Source: W0P28-013 sp963621145
GTDB taxonomy: Bacteria; Bacteroidota; Bacteroidia; Bacteroidales; Paludibacteraceae
Direction: 5' to 3'
DNA length: 26,201 nucleotides
NCBI GenBank assembly: GCA_963621145.1
Contig: CAVFDI010000022.1
Location: 1 to 26,201 of the forward strand
In this document: positions 1 through 6,899 of the stretch, piece after piece
Numbering within the stretch: position 1 is the stretch's first letter
Layout: each line of letters begins with the position of its first letter
The notes under the pieces: model-generated
Seen by the model: only the letters and a program-made list of their open reading frames with translations
What the model was told of the DNA's origin: nothing
Databases searched by the model: none
Position numbers and translations under genes: made by a program

Positions 1-39
1 ATCGTCGATAGCCGATTCGATGTATGAGAAATCTTTCAT
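1..39 (-). CDS. N-terminal fragment of a leftward gene of unknown function
   Basis: The minus strand reads ATG at 39-37 and stays open for all 13 codons to the window edge (MKDFSYIESAIDD). The composition looks like an ordinary cytoplasmic protein start with no signal peptide. Function cannot be assigned from 13 residues. The start codon lies 15 bp from the left end of the MITE-like element at 55-269, which has a TAnnTTTG -7 match reading toward this gene. It would be divergent from the porin. The call rests on the clean start, the open frame and the same arrangement at the second MITE copy. Confidence 0.45.
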   Translation of the reverse strand, partial: MKDFSYIESAIDD

Positions 40-54
40 CGTATTTTAGATTGA

Positions 55-269
55 AGGTAGGTTCTAAAAATTCTACGCTTTTATTTTTTTTCTTTGGTCG
101 GTTCAAAAAAGTTTCTGCGATTTTTGTCGCTCTTTGCGAATTTTTGTTTCTAATCGGCATCTTTTTCGAGTTTTTTCAGTTACAAGCCACCTTGCGCCTT
201 CAAAAACTATTCAAATCTGCTCGATTATAATTCAAAAATTCTTGCAAAGATAATTTTTAGAACCTACCT
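55..269. mobile_element. MITE-like element, copy 1 (perfect 18-bp terminal inverted repeats)
   Basis: The left end AGGTAGGTTCTAAAAATT is the exact reverse complement of the right end AATTTTTAGAACCTACCT. A second copy lies at 8797-9012 and is about 90 percent alike by eye in its left half and more diverged in the middle, while flanking sequences are unrelated. That means a transposed unit rather than a segmental duplication. At 215 bp it has no conserved reading frame: the open frame across copy 1 is broken in copy 2 by one extra A in the poly-A run near position 107. If the element is taken as 56-268, the direct repeat TGAA flanks it on both sides. No transposase with matching ends is present in this window, so it would be non-autonomous. 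Confidence 0.8.
245..252 (-). promoter_or_regulatory. Promoter-like -7 element inside MITE copy 1
   Basis: The minus strand reads TATCTTTG, matching the Bacteroidota -7 consensus TAnnTTTG. It points through the element toward the gene starting at 39. The equivalent site in copy 2 reads TATATTTG, so the constrained positions match while one free position differs. No good TTG -33 box lies 19-21 bp upstream in either copy, so activity is uncertain. Confidence 0.3.
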
Positions 270-350
270 GAAAAGTTGAAGCGTTCGTAAATTCTTCGTG
301 GTAATTTTTTTCGGCGGCAAAGTTACAAAAAAAGTCGCAAATCTGCGCAT

Positions 351-381
351 TTGTCTATTTCGCAAAAAATGTCTAATTTTG
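351..381 (+). promoter_or_regulatory. Canonical Bacteroidota promoter of the porin gene
   Basis: A TTG -33 box at 351-353 is followed after exactly 20 bp by TAATTTTG at 374-381, a full match to TTG-N19-21-TAnnTTTG. The predicted transcription start lies only a few bases past 381, while the porin ATG is at 388. The mRNA would be leaderless or nearly so. This site also lies inside the longer open frame that begins at GTG 298, which argues against that earlier start. Confidence 0.7.
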
Positions 382-387
382 CAGGTT

Positions 388-2295
388 ATGAACCGCTATG
401 GGCTGATAGTTGCGCTGGCACTCACGGCTGGCACTGTTTGGGGCGCGTCGAACAAGACGAAAATCCCCAGTATTATTCACACTTGGCGCATCGACGAGAC
501 GCTTGGTGTGGCCGATTCGTGTCGGCTCGATACGGCTGTGGTGAGCTATCCCGATGCCGATCCTGTGAACGATTACAGCATTGCAAACTCGTGGAATGGC
601 AACCTCGGCTCGCCGCTTCAGTCGAAAATCTATTTCGATCGCACGCAAAAAACGCCACTTTTCTTCTCGTCGCCCTACGATGCCTATTTGGTTGGTGTCG
701 AAGATGTATTGTTTTTCAATACGACGACCCCATTCGCAAAACTTGAATACCGTTCTGCGCTGCCTGCGTTCTATCAGCAAGACCATTTCAAATCGATGTT
801 TTCGATGAATGCCAATTCGCGCACAAACTTCGGCGCGCTGGTCAATCTCATCTATGGTCGCGGACAGTATGCCAATCAAGCCACGCGCTTGGTGAATGGC
901 GGATTTTGGGGCAGTTACAATGGTCGACGCTACTCGGCACAGGGTGTGGTGATGTTCAACAATTTCCGCAACCACGAAAATGGCGGCATTGCCGATCGCG
1001 AGTACATTCTTCACCCCGAAGAGTCGCTGAATATGGAGGCGAACAACATTCCAACGCGCCTGAATGCCATTACGGGGTATGTTGATAACTTGTATTACTA
1101 CAACCATAAATTCTGTTTTGGCTACGAAAAAGAGCGGCAAGTTACCGAAGATTCGGTGGCGTACGACTACATTCCAGTGAGTTCCATAACGCATACCATT
1201 AAATTCGAAGATGTGCGCCGCCGCTATGTGGAGCAGGATTCGGTTACGAGCGGTATGTACGACTACAACTACTACAGCGGTGCTTCAACACTCGATTCTA
1301 CGCGCTATTGGTCGCTGAAAAATGTGCTGGCATTCACGCTCGAAGAGAAATTCAATCGCATCATGCGGTTTGGCTTGACGGGCTTTGTGGAGTACGATTT
1401 GAGGCGTTTCCGCATGTACGAAAACGATTCGTTGCTCGGCTCGCGCCACACCGAACACAATCTGCGTGTTGGAGCGCAAATTTTCAAACGCGAGGGCGAA
1501 AAATTCACTTTCGATGTCGATGGCGATGTTTATCTGGTTGGTCCGCGCTTGGGCGATTTTTCGGTGTATGGCGGAATAAAAAGTGTGTTCCCAATTACCA
1601 CAAAAGATACGATGCTGATTTCGGCACGCGGCGGATTTTATAGCGAAACGAGCGATTATCTGACGAAGCATTATCTGTCGAATCACTTTCAGTGGACAGC
1701 CGACCTCGACCGCAGCATGCGTTTCAATGTGAAAGGGCGCATCGCTTTTCCCACACGCGACATTTCGTTGGGTGTTCAGTTCGAAAATGTTACCAACCTC
1801 ATCTATTTCGACGAAGACGCTCTGCCTGTGCAATACTCTGGAAATGTGCAAGTTATAGCCGCCGATGTTACTGCAAATCTGCACGCTTGGCGGCTTCATC
1901 TCGACAATAAAGTGGTGTATCAGTACACGAGCAATCGTCGCATTTTGCCGCTGCCCGATGTGGCACTCTACTCAAATTTCTACTATCTCGACCACTTTTT
2001 CAAAAATGTTCTTACTTTTCAACTTGGCGTGAGTGTGCGCTATCACACCGCTTATTATGGCAACACCTACATGCCAGCCACGGGCGTTTTCCACTTGCAG
2101 CACGACTACGAAGTGGGCAATTATCCCGAAATGAACGTCTATCTGAACTGTTTTATCAAACGTGTGCGGTTCTATGCGCAATATGCCAACTGGAATGCCT
2201 CGCTTTTTGGCGATCGCAACTATTTCTCGATGCCTTACTATCCGCTCAATCCTGCAACATTCCAATTTGGTGTGTCGTGGACGTTCTACGATTAG
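388..2295 (+). CDS. Putative outer-membrane porin (Bacteroidota putative porin family)
   Basis: A 635-residue protein with an N-terminal signal peptide (MNRYGLIVALALTAGTVWGA, cleavage expected after residue 20). It is followed by alternating aromatic and polar strands typical of a beta-barrel and ends in FQFGVSWTFYD, an aromatic-rich terminal strand. Length and texture fit the Bacteroidota putative porin family (Porin_10 type), which forms barrels in the outer membrane; the substrate is unknown. I chose ATG 388 because it gives a clean signal peptide and lies just after a canonical promoter. The upstream GTG at 298 would add about 30 residues encoded in the promoter region. The gene stands alone behind its own promoter; the next gene is 86 bp away. 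The family call comes from overall pattern, not from a diagnostic motif. Confidence 0.75.
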   Translation: MNRYGLIVALALTAGTVWGASNKTKIPSIIHTWRIDETLGVADSCRLDTAVVSYPDADPVNDYSIANSWNGNLGSPLQSKIYFDRTQKTPLFFSSPYDAYLVGVEDVLFFNTTTPFAKLEYRSALPAFYQQDHFKSMFSMNANSRTNFGALVNLIYGRGQYANQATRLVNGGFWGSYNGRRYSAQGVVMFNNFRNHENGGIADREYILHPEESLNMEANNIPTRLNAITGYVDNLYYYNHKFCFGYEKERQVTEDSVAYDYIPVSSITHTIKFEDVRRRYVEQDSVTSGMYDYNYYSGASTLDSTRYWSLKNVLAFTLEEKFNRIMRFGLTGFVEYDLRRFRMYENDSLLGSRHTEHNLRVGAQIFKREGEKFTFDVDGDVYLVGPRLGDFSVYGGIKSVFPITTKDTMLISARGGFYSETSDYLTKHYLSNHFQWTADLDRSMRFNVKGRIAFPTRDISLGVQFENVTNLIYFDEDALPVQYSGNVQVIAADVTANLHAWRLHLDNKVVYQYTSNRRILPLPDVALYSNFYYLDHFFKNVLTFQLGVSVRYHTAYYGNTYMPATGVFHLQHDYEVGNYPEMNVYLNCFIKRVRFYAQYANWNASLFGDRNYFSMPYYPLNPATFQFGVSWTFYD

Positions 2296-2381
2296 TAGTT
2301 AGAAGTGAGAAGTGAGAAGTTATTGCAGCCCGTAAGTGAAACCATAATCAATTTGAAATTTGAAATCTGAAATCCGAAGGA

Positions 2382-3185
2382 ATGCGCAAACGATTCAAAA
2401 TACTGATTGCCATGTGTGTGGCGCTGCTGGTGGTGGCCGTGGTGGCATATTTCAGGGTGCATCCGCGCTCGTTGGCCGATGCCCAAAACGAAGGCACGCT
2501 ACGCATTGTAACGAACTACGATACGCGACATTTTGTGGTGACTGACTGCGATACAAGCGGCTTTCAGTACGAACTGATGCGCGCTTTTGCCCGTCACATG
2601 GGACTGCAGATGCAATTCAACATCGAAGCCGATTTGAACAAAAACATTGAAGGACTGAACGCTGGCGACTACGATGTGATAATGAAACTTTTGCCAATAA
2701 CCACCGAGTTGAAGGACGAAGTGGCACTCTCTATGCCAATAACGAAGGATAATTTGGTGCTGGTGCAACGCCGCCCGAAACGTGGCGAAAATCTGATTTT
2801 GTTGCGCAATGTGGCCGACCTCGATGGGAAAGTCGTCTTTTTGCCGTCAGGCTCGCCCGATGCGCTGGTGCTGCGCCACATAGAAGAGGAACTCGGCATC
2901 GATCTGAAAATTGATTACTTGCCCGACATCGATTCGGAGCATTTGCTAGCCATGGTGGCGACGGGTCAATTGCTCTATGCCGCAGCCGATGGCAATACTT
3001 TTCGTGCTGTGAAAGCCTACTATCCAACGCTCGATGGCGAGACCATTTTGGGCTTCAATCAGTGGCGCGCGTGGGCATTTTCGGCGAAAAATATAGAACT
3101 GCGCAACAGTTTCGACGACTGGTTTGCCGACTACCGCTGCACCGAAGCGTACGAAAATCTTTTTCAACAGTATTTTGGAAAATGA
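2382..3185 (+). CDS. Membrane-anchored solute-binding-like protein (SBP_bac_3 fold, MltF N-domain-like)
   Basis: 267 residues. A basic start and one hydrophobic segment (about residues 6-23) look like an uncleaved signal anchor, placing the rest in the periplasm. The body begins GTLRIVTNYD and contains GFQYELMRAFARHMG and GDYDVIMKLLPIT, the strand-helix pattern of family 3 extracellular solute-binding domains. The same domain forms the N-terminal half of the lytic transglycosylase MltF. No transglycosylase domain follows, so this is a binding or sensing module only. The ligand is unknown. Start ATG 2382 has GAAGGA immediately upstream, a possible but very close ribosome-binding sequence. Its stop overlaps the next gene's start (ATGA), so the two are probably translationally coupled. 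Confidence 0.65.
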   Translation: MRKRFKILIAMCVALLVVAVVAYFRVHPRSLADAQNEGTLRIVTNYDTRHFVVTDCDTSGFQYELMRAFARHMGLQMQFNIEADLNKNIEGLNAGDYDVIMKLLPITTELKDEVALSMPITKDNLVLVQRRPKRGENLILLRNVADLDGKVVFLPSGSPDALVLRHIEEELGIDLKIDYLPDIDSEHLLAMVATGQLLYAAADGNTFRAVKAYYPTLDGETILGFNQWRAWAFSAKNIELRNSFDDWFADYRCTEAYENLFQQYFGK

Positions 3186-4066
3186 AAGATGGTCGAACCA
3201 CGTTGCGTGTGAATGGCGATGGCACTTTGTTGCCATTTCTGCTCGAAAAGATGGGCATGAGTCGCACTTCGCTCAAGTCGCTGTTGGCGCACGATTGCGT
3301 GCTGGTGAACGATAGGGCAGAGCGTCGGTTCGACTGCGCCTTGAAGGCTGGCGATGTGGTTTCGGTGTTGAAAAATGCGCCGCGACAAGCCACTTTTTCG
3401 CATCCAAAGTTGCGCTTGGTCTACGAGGACGATTATCTGCTTGTGGTAGATAAGCGCGAAGGACTTTTGACGGTGGCAACCTCGCCCGAATCGCGCGAAA
3501 CTACGGTTTTTTCTATCTTGAAAAGTTATGTCCGCGCCAACAATCCGCGCCAAGGCGTGTTTGTGGTTCATAGGCTCGACCGCGAGACTTCTGGTTTGCT
3601 TGTTTTTGCAAAAAATGCTGATATTCAGAAATTTATGCGCGAAAATTGGCGAACAATCGTGCAAAATCGTGCCTACATGGCGTTGGTCGATGGCGAGTTG
3701 GAGAAAGATGAGGACACCATCGTGTCGTGGCTTACTGAGAATGCCAGAACCACGCGTGTTCGCTCGTCGTGGCACGACGATGGCGGCAAAAAATCGATTA
3801 CTCACTATAGCAAACGCGGCAGCAATGGACGTTGTTCGTTGGTGGAGTTGCACTTGGAGACGGGGCGCACCAATCAGATTCGTGTGCAGATGGCTGCCAT
3901 CGGTCACCCTGTGCTTGGCGATCGTAAATATGGCTTGGGCTCAACGCCAATAATCGACCGTTTGGCTCTTCACGCCAGCACTTTGGAATTTACTCACCCT
4001 GTAACGCAAAAACTGATGCGCTTCGAGTCGAAATGCCCGTTTGGTCAATTAGGAGTTAGGAGTTAG
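3182..4066 (+). CDS. RluA-family RNA pseudouridine synthase
   Basis: 294 residues converting uridine to pseudouridine in rRNA or tRNA. An S4-like RNA-binding region occupies about residues 15-65 (SRTSLKSLLAHDCVLVND). The catalytic core follows from YEDDYLLVVDK (81-91) to the signature HRLDRETSGL, where Asp133 is the catalytic aspartate. The later LHLETGRTNQIRVQ motif is also typical of the family. ATG 3182 is chosen because it starts the S4 region cleanly and overlaps the upstream stop as ATGA; an in-frame start at 3062 would lie deep in the preceding gene. The exact target (RluC, RluD or another type) cannot be read. The last residues, GVRS and the stop, are encoded by the TTAGGAG tandem repeat, so the original C-terminus may have been altered. 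Confidence 0.88.
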   Translation: MKDGRTTLRVNGDGTLLPFLLEKMGMSRTSLKSLLAHDCVLVNDRAERRFDCALKAGDVVSVLKNAPRQATFSHPKLRLVYEDDYLLVVDKREGLLTVATSPESRETTVFSILKSYVRANNPRQGVFVVHRLDRETSGLLVFAKNADIQKFMRENWRTIVQNRAYMALVDGELEKDEDTIVSWLTENARTTRVRSSWHDDGGKKSITHYSKRGSNGRCSLVELHLETGRTNQIRVQMAAIGHPVLGDRKYGLGSTPIIDRLALHASTLEFTHPVTQKLMRFESKCPFGQLGVRS

Positions 4067-4122
4067 GAGTTAGGAGTTAGGAGTGAGTAATTAAGAGTGA
4101 GAAGTTAGCAGTTAGTAGTTAG
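4049..4122. repeat. TTAGGAG tandem heptamer array at the 3' end of the pseudouridine synthase gene
   Basis: Five perfect head-to-tail copies of TTAGGAG occupy 4049-4083, followed by degenerate relatives (GTGAG, GTTAG and GAAG words) to about 4122. The array begins inside the coding sequence and supplies its stop codon at 4064-4066. Related words occur after the porin (2296-2325), after the GT4 gene (23224-23295) and, as the complementary strand, near 11647-11716 and 15385-15455. Confidence 0.85.
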
Positions 4123-5258
4123 TAATGCGAATCAGCAGTTAGAAAATTAGTGATATAAATGCGATGGCGATTTTGCCCCAGACGTGAAGGAGCATGCCAT
4201 TTAACGATCTTACTTTTTGCGCTCTTTGAATTTGTGTTTTTTCGATTAACCAATTGAAAAGTGATTCAATCGGTTGGCGAATGCGAGAAACGCTGCTCGA
4301 ATAAAAATCTCTGAAGGCCTTTTCTCGTTGCGTAATCATTGAGTTTTCATTTTTGATTGCCTTAAATGGAGTACGCAAAATAATGTTATTCGTTTTCAGT
4401 TTTTCGTCATAAAAGCCTTTGTCACCATAGATTTTGTCTGCATAAATTATCTTGTCGTACAGATCGCCAGCCAATAACTCTTTGAAAACTGTTCCATCAT
4501 TTTCAGAGCCTGGAGTAAGAATAATTTTTCAGGAGATGGCAGTGACCCCTTTCTATATGCCGCGTAAAAGTGTAATTTTACACCATAGTAGTACATGTTT
4601 TTCGTTGAACAGTAGCCTTTATTAGAGATTTCAGGTGCGACTTTACCCTTTCTGTTTCGCCCTGCTGCAAGAATAATCGGTACAGAATCGACAAGGCGAA
4701 TCCTCCCATCACAATCAATTGGAGCATTTTCGGTCAATAACTCATCTAACAAAATATTAACTGCAGCTACCATACGATTTAATCGATAATTGAAAGTTTG
4801 ATAAGATGGTAATCTTGGAAAATAATCAGCATAATACTCTTTGATAAATGTGTGCATTGCTTTGATTGTAAATCGCTGTTCTATAGCACCACAGAACAGA
4901 TAAATGGTTAGAATTTCTTCATCTGAAAACCGCGGTTTGTTATTCGGGCTCATTCGCATGCAGTGATACTGCAATGTCTTTTGATATTTTTCACATACAT
5001 ACAAATAAATTTCGATGAGTTTGTTTTGCTTCTCGCTGGTCATAGTAACATGATTTTTATTGTTTTTTACGCTGTAAAGTTGCTAATAATCAGCGAGATA
5101 GCAAAATTTTTCCGCAAAAAAATGCATGTAATTTTACAGAAAAAAGAATGAAAAAACAACAAAATCAAAAGTCACAAAACCAAACTAAAACAAACAATTT
5201 AAAATTAAATAAAACTCACAAATCAGTGATACAGCATTTCAACTGCTGATTTGCATTA
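4123..5258 (-). mobile_element. IS982-family insertion sequence
   Basis: About 1136 bp, bounded by imperfect terminal inverted repeats. The left end (TAATGCGAATCAGCAGTT, 4123-4140) matches the reverse complement of the right end (AACTGCTGATTTGCATTA, 5241-5258) at 17 of 18 positions. It encloses one leftward transposase frame of IS982 type. The flanks give at most a TA duplication and the exact ends are uncertain by 2-3 bp. It is inserted directly after the heptamer array and only 18 bp upstream of the first usable start codon of the serine protease gene. Its base composition is much more AT-rich than the surrounding core genes. Confidence 0.85.
4139..5043 (-). pseudogene. IS982-family transposase, interrupted by one frameshift
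   Basis: Two frames, 5043-4447 and 4474-4139, together give a protein of about 300 residues, the usual IS982 transposase length. The first holds RLVDSVPI with the first catalytic Asp and then KNMYYYGVKLHFY. The second holds the second Asp (IIYADKIYGDKGF) and the catalytic Glu (RIRQPIESLFNWL). The break falls at an A5 run (minus strand, plus positions 4525-4529). One extra A would restore a continuous reading, PEKIILTPGSENDGTVFKEL, which contains the family-like TPGS...D stretch. So the disruption is a single-base deletion, or a -1 slippage site on the codon AAA preceded by A. IS982 members are normally single-frame, so I favour inactivation. Start ATG 5043. Confidence 0.8.
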
Positions 5259-5276
5259 ATTATCGTTCCTCTTGCT

Positions 5277-5921
5277 TTGAAAGACAAAATTTTCCATGTA
5301 GAGGGAGGCGAATATAGTAATGTGGTATATGTTGAAACTTCTACTGGTTGTTGTGGTTCTGCCATTTATGTGGGTAAGCAATATCTTTTGACAGCAGCAC
5401 ATGTTGTTGGAGATGAGACTAGTGTTCAAGTTGAATTTCAAGATCCAAATAGTATTCCTGTAAAAAAATCTCCGATGAAATATGAAGCAACTGTCGTTAC
5501 AAAAGGAAATGTTAAATTGTGCGACGAAGATTATGCATTGTTAAAGCTCAAGTATGTTAATGGCTCGGATTTTGCTAACCCTTGCGATTTAGGTATTTCG
5601 AAGAATGTTAAGATTGGAGATAAAATAAAGGTTGTAGGTTATCCTGTAAATCCTATAAACGGATGCCCTGGTGATTATTCTTCTACCGATGGAACTATTA
5701 ACAATATAAATGGTGGAGATCAAAAATCTGCTAGTATTTTTGTGGTTGATGCAGGTGCTTGGCCAGGGAATAGTGGTGGCGCTCTCAAAAACCAAAATGA
5801 TCAACTTATTGGTCTTGTAATTATGAAGGGGATTGATCCTGAATACTCTTCTGGTAAAACTTATGTACTTAAAATCGATGGCATTCGCTCTAAACTAAAA
5901 AGTTACGGTTTGCCCTTTTAG
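5277..5921 (+). CDS. Trypsin-like serine protease, possibly lacking its original N-terminus
   Basis: 214 residues of a chymotrypsin/trypsin-fold (S1-type) peptidase with a complete triad by motif: His42 in LLTAAHVVG, Asp85 in CDEDYALLKLK and Ser166 in WPGNSGGAL. The oxyanion-hole glycine context is intact. No signal peptide is seen, and the only upstream in-frame start is TTG 5277, 18 bp from the insertion-sequence end. The IS may therefore have removed the true start, a secretion signal or a fused partner domain. The gene is AT-rich compared with its neighbours and shares this with the adjacent IS, suggesting horizontal acquisition. Short standalone proteases of this type also occur next to effector-associated proteins in bacterial conflict systems, but no partner gene is visible here. 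The substrate is unknown. Confidence 0.72.
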   Translation: MKDKIFHVEGGEYSNVVYVETSTGCCGSAIYVGKQYLLTAAHVVGDETSVQVEFQDPNSIPVKKSPMKYEATVVTKGNVKLCDEDYALLKLKYVNGSDFANPCDLGISKNVKIGDKIKVVGYPVNPINGCPGDYSSTDGTINNINGGDQKSASIFVVDAGAWPGNSGGALKNQNDQLIGLVIMKGIDPEYSSGKTYVLKIDGIRSKLKSYGLPF

Positions 5922-5944
5922 AAGTTTCAAAAAAATAATCGTAG

Positions 5945-5978
5945 AAAAATGGGTAAACTGAAAAATGCCCATTTTTTT
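5945..5978 (+). terminator. Intrinsic terminator of the serine protease gene
   Basis: A stem AAAAATGGG (5945-5953) pairs with CCCATTTTT (5968-5976) over a 14-nt loop and continues into a run of seven T. It lies 24 bp after the protease stop codon. Confidence 0.65.
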
Positions 5979-6031
5979 CGCCCTCTAGCTCAATCTGCAC
6001 TCGCACAAAGGTGCTAGGTTTGATGCAACAC

Positions 6032-6068
6032 AAAAAAATCGGCCTTCAAACCTCGTTTGAAAGCCGAT
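6032..6068 (-). terminator. Intrinsic terminator of the Cys/His-rich lipoprotein gene
   Basis: On the minus strand a 14-bp stem (6068-6055 with 6051-6038, one U-G wobble, 3-nt loop) is followed by seven T (6037-6032 and neighbours). It lies just past the lipoprotein stop at 6101 and faces the protease terminator, closing a convergent gene pair. Confidence 0.8.
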
Positions 6069-6100
6069 TCTTAATTTCAATGACTCAATGATTCGATGAC

Positions 6101-6604
6101 TCAATGGTTGTGATGCTTGCAGCAGGGCTTTTCGCCGTGGCAGCAGGGCTTTTTGTCGCCACCTTTGCAGCATTTTGGCTCGCCTTTGTGGCAGCATGGT
6201 TTGTCAATCTCTTCGAGCAACGCTTTCTGTTCGGCAAGACTCAACTCATCGATTTTCTCGAATTTGGCTTTAATCTCGGCGCATTTGGTCTCGAGTTCGG
6301 CAAGACGAGCCGCTTCGGCAGCACGATGTTCCTCGCACTTTGCTATACGTTTCTCAACTAAAGCCTTGCGTTGAGCAATCAGCGCAGTCTGCTCTTCCAC
6401 AGCCAGCGAATCGAATTTGGCCCATTGAGCCATCATCTCGTCGATGGCAGCGCGCTCTTCGTCGCTCAGCGGGCAACCTTGGTGGTGCTCTTCGTGTGGT
6501 GGAGGAGGACATGGACGCTCTTCTTGTTGTGCGGCTTGTCCACCGCAGGCTGCGCAGGTGATGATTGCCGCAATGGCGCACATCATTAGGGTCAGTTTTT
6601 TCAT
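6101..6604 (-). CDS. Cys/His-rich lipoprotein, probable metal-binding
   Basis: 167 residues. The N-terminus (MKKLTLMMCAIAAIITCAAC) is a lipoprotein signal with the likely lipidated Cys20 followed by GG. Residues about 24-46 are rich in Cys, Pro and His (CPPPPHEEHHQGC). The middle (about 47-133) is a charged Ala/Glu/Lys/Leu helix with coiled-coil character. The tail (134-167) carries four CC pairs at 137, 145, 154 and 161, each preceded by K or P and followed by H or K, and ends in KHHNH. This predicts a membrane-tethered periplasmic or surface protein chelating soft metals such as copper, zinc or nickel; that role is inference from composition. I recognise no named family. It has its own canonical promoter about 215 bp upstream and a strong terminator, so it is monocistronic. 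Confidence 0.75.
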   Translation of the reverse strand: MKKLTLMMCAIAAIITCAACGGQAAQQEERPCPPPPHEEHHQGCPLSDEERAAIDEMMAQWAKFDSLAVEEQTALIAQRKALVEKRIAKCEEHRAAEAARLAELETKCAEIKAKFEKIDELSLAEQKALLEEIDKPCCHKGEPKCCKGGDKKPCCHGEKPCCKHHNH

Positions 6605-6725
6605 AAAATAAATAATTAAAAGTTGATAATGAATAATAATTAAGAATTTCTAATTTCTAGATTTCTGATTGGGGCGATGAGCTTGTCGAACTGCAGTAAC
6701 CACGGCAAACTGCAAAATCTAAAGC

Positions 6726-6748
6726 GGACGCACTCGGTGTGTCCCTAC
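6726..6748. repeat. Dispersed imperfect palindrome, copy 1
   Basis: GGACGCACTCGGTGTGTCC folds into an 8-bp hairpin with one wobble pair and a TCG loop, followed by CTAC. A near-identical unit followed by the same CTAC occurs at 7892-7914. Copy 1 falls in the untranslated leader of the lipoprotein mRNA. Confidence 0.6.
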
Positions 6749-6823
6749 TCACGAACTTCCAGAACTTCCAGAGCTTTATGAACTTTCAAACTTTACAAAC
6801 TTTATACGTTGTAACTCGGTTTG

Positions 6824-6854
6824 CAAAGGTAAGCAATCTAATTGAATGCCCCAA
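6824..6854 (-). promoter_or_regulatory. Canonical promoter of the Cys/His-rich lipoprotein gene
   Basis: The minus strand has TTG at 6854-6852, a 20-bp spacer and TACCTTTG at 6831-6824, a full match to the Bacteroidota consensus. Transcription would begin near 6819 and leave a leader of about 215 nt before ATG 6604. That leader contains the palindrome at 6726-6744 and AT-rich CTTTAC/CTTCCAG short repeats. Confidence 0.7.
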
Positions 6855-6899
6855 AACTTTTTGTCGGACAATTGGCGAATTTTGTCATATTTTGCCGAA

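Noticed and set aside
24..230. 68-residue open frame at the left end
   Set aside because: It lies across MITE copy 1 and is frameshifted in copy 2 by a poly-A length change, so it is not conserved as protein.
298..387. Earlier GTG start for the porin
   Set aside because: It would run through a canonical promoter, hide the signal peptide and add residues unlike any porin N-terminus.
373..1194. 273-residue antisense frame in the porin gene
   Set aside because: Shadow of the codon bias on the opposite strand; no domain, no start context and no promoter.
3062..3181. Upstream in-frame start for the pseudouridine synthase
   Set aside because: It overlaps 120 bp of the preceding gene, and the extension is that gene's sequence in another frame. 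ATG 3182 with ATGA overlap is more natural.
4963..5151. 62-residue plus-strand frame at the transposase 5' end
   Set aside because: Antisense to the transposase start and the AT-rich IS leader; no support.
4123..5921. IS plus protease as a defence island
   Set aside because: Only one non-IS gene is present, with no sensor, nuclease or NTPase partner. The idea is kept as a question in the findings, not as a call.
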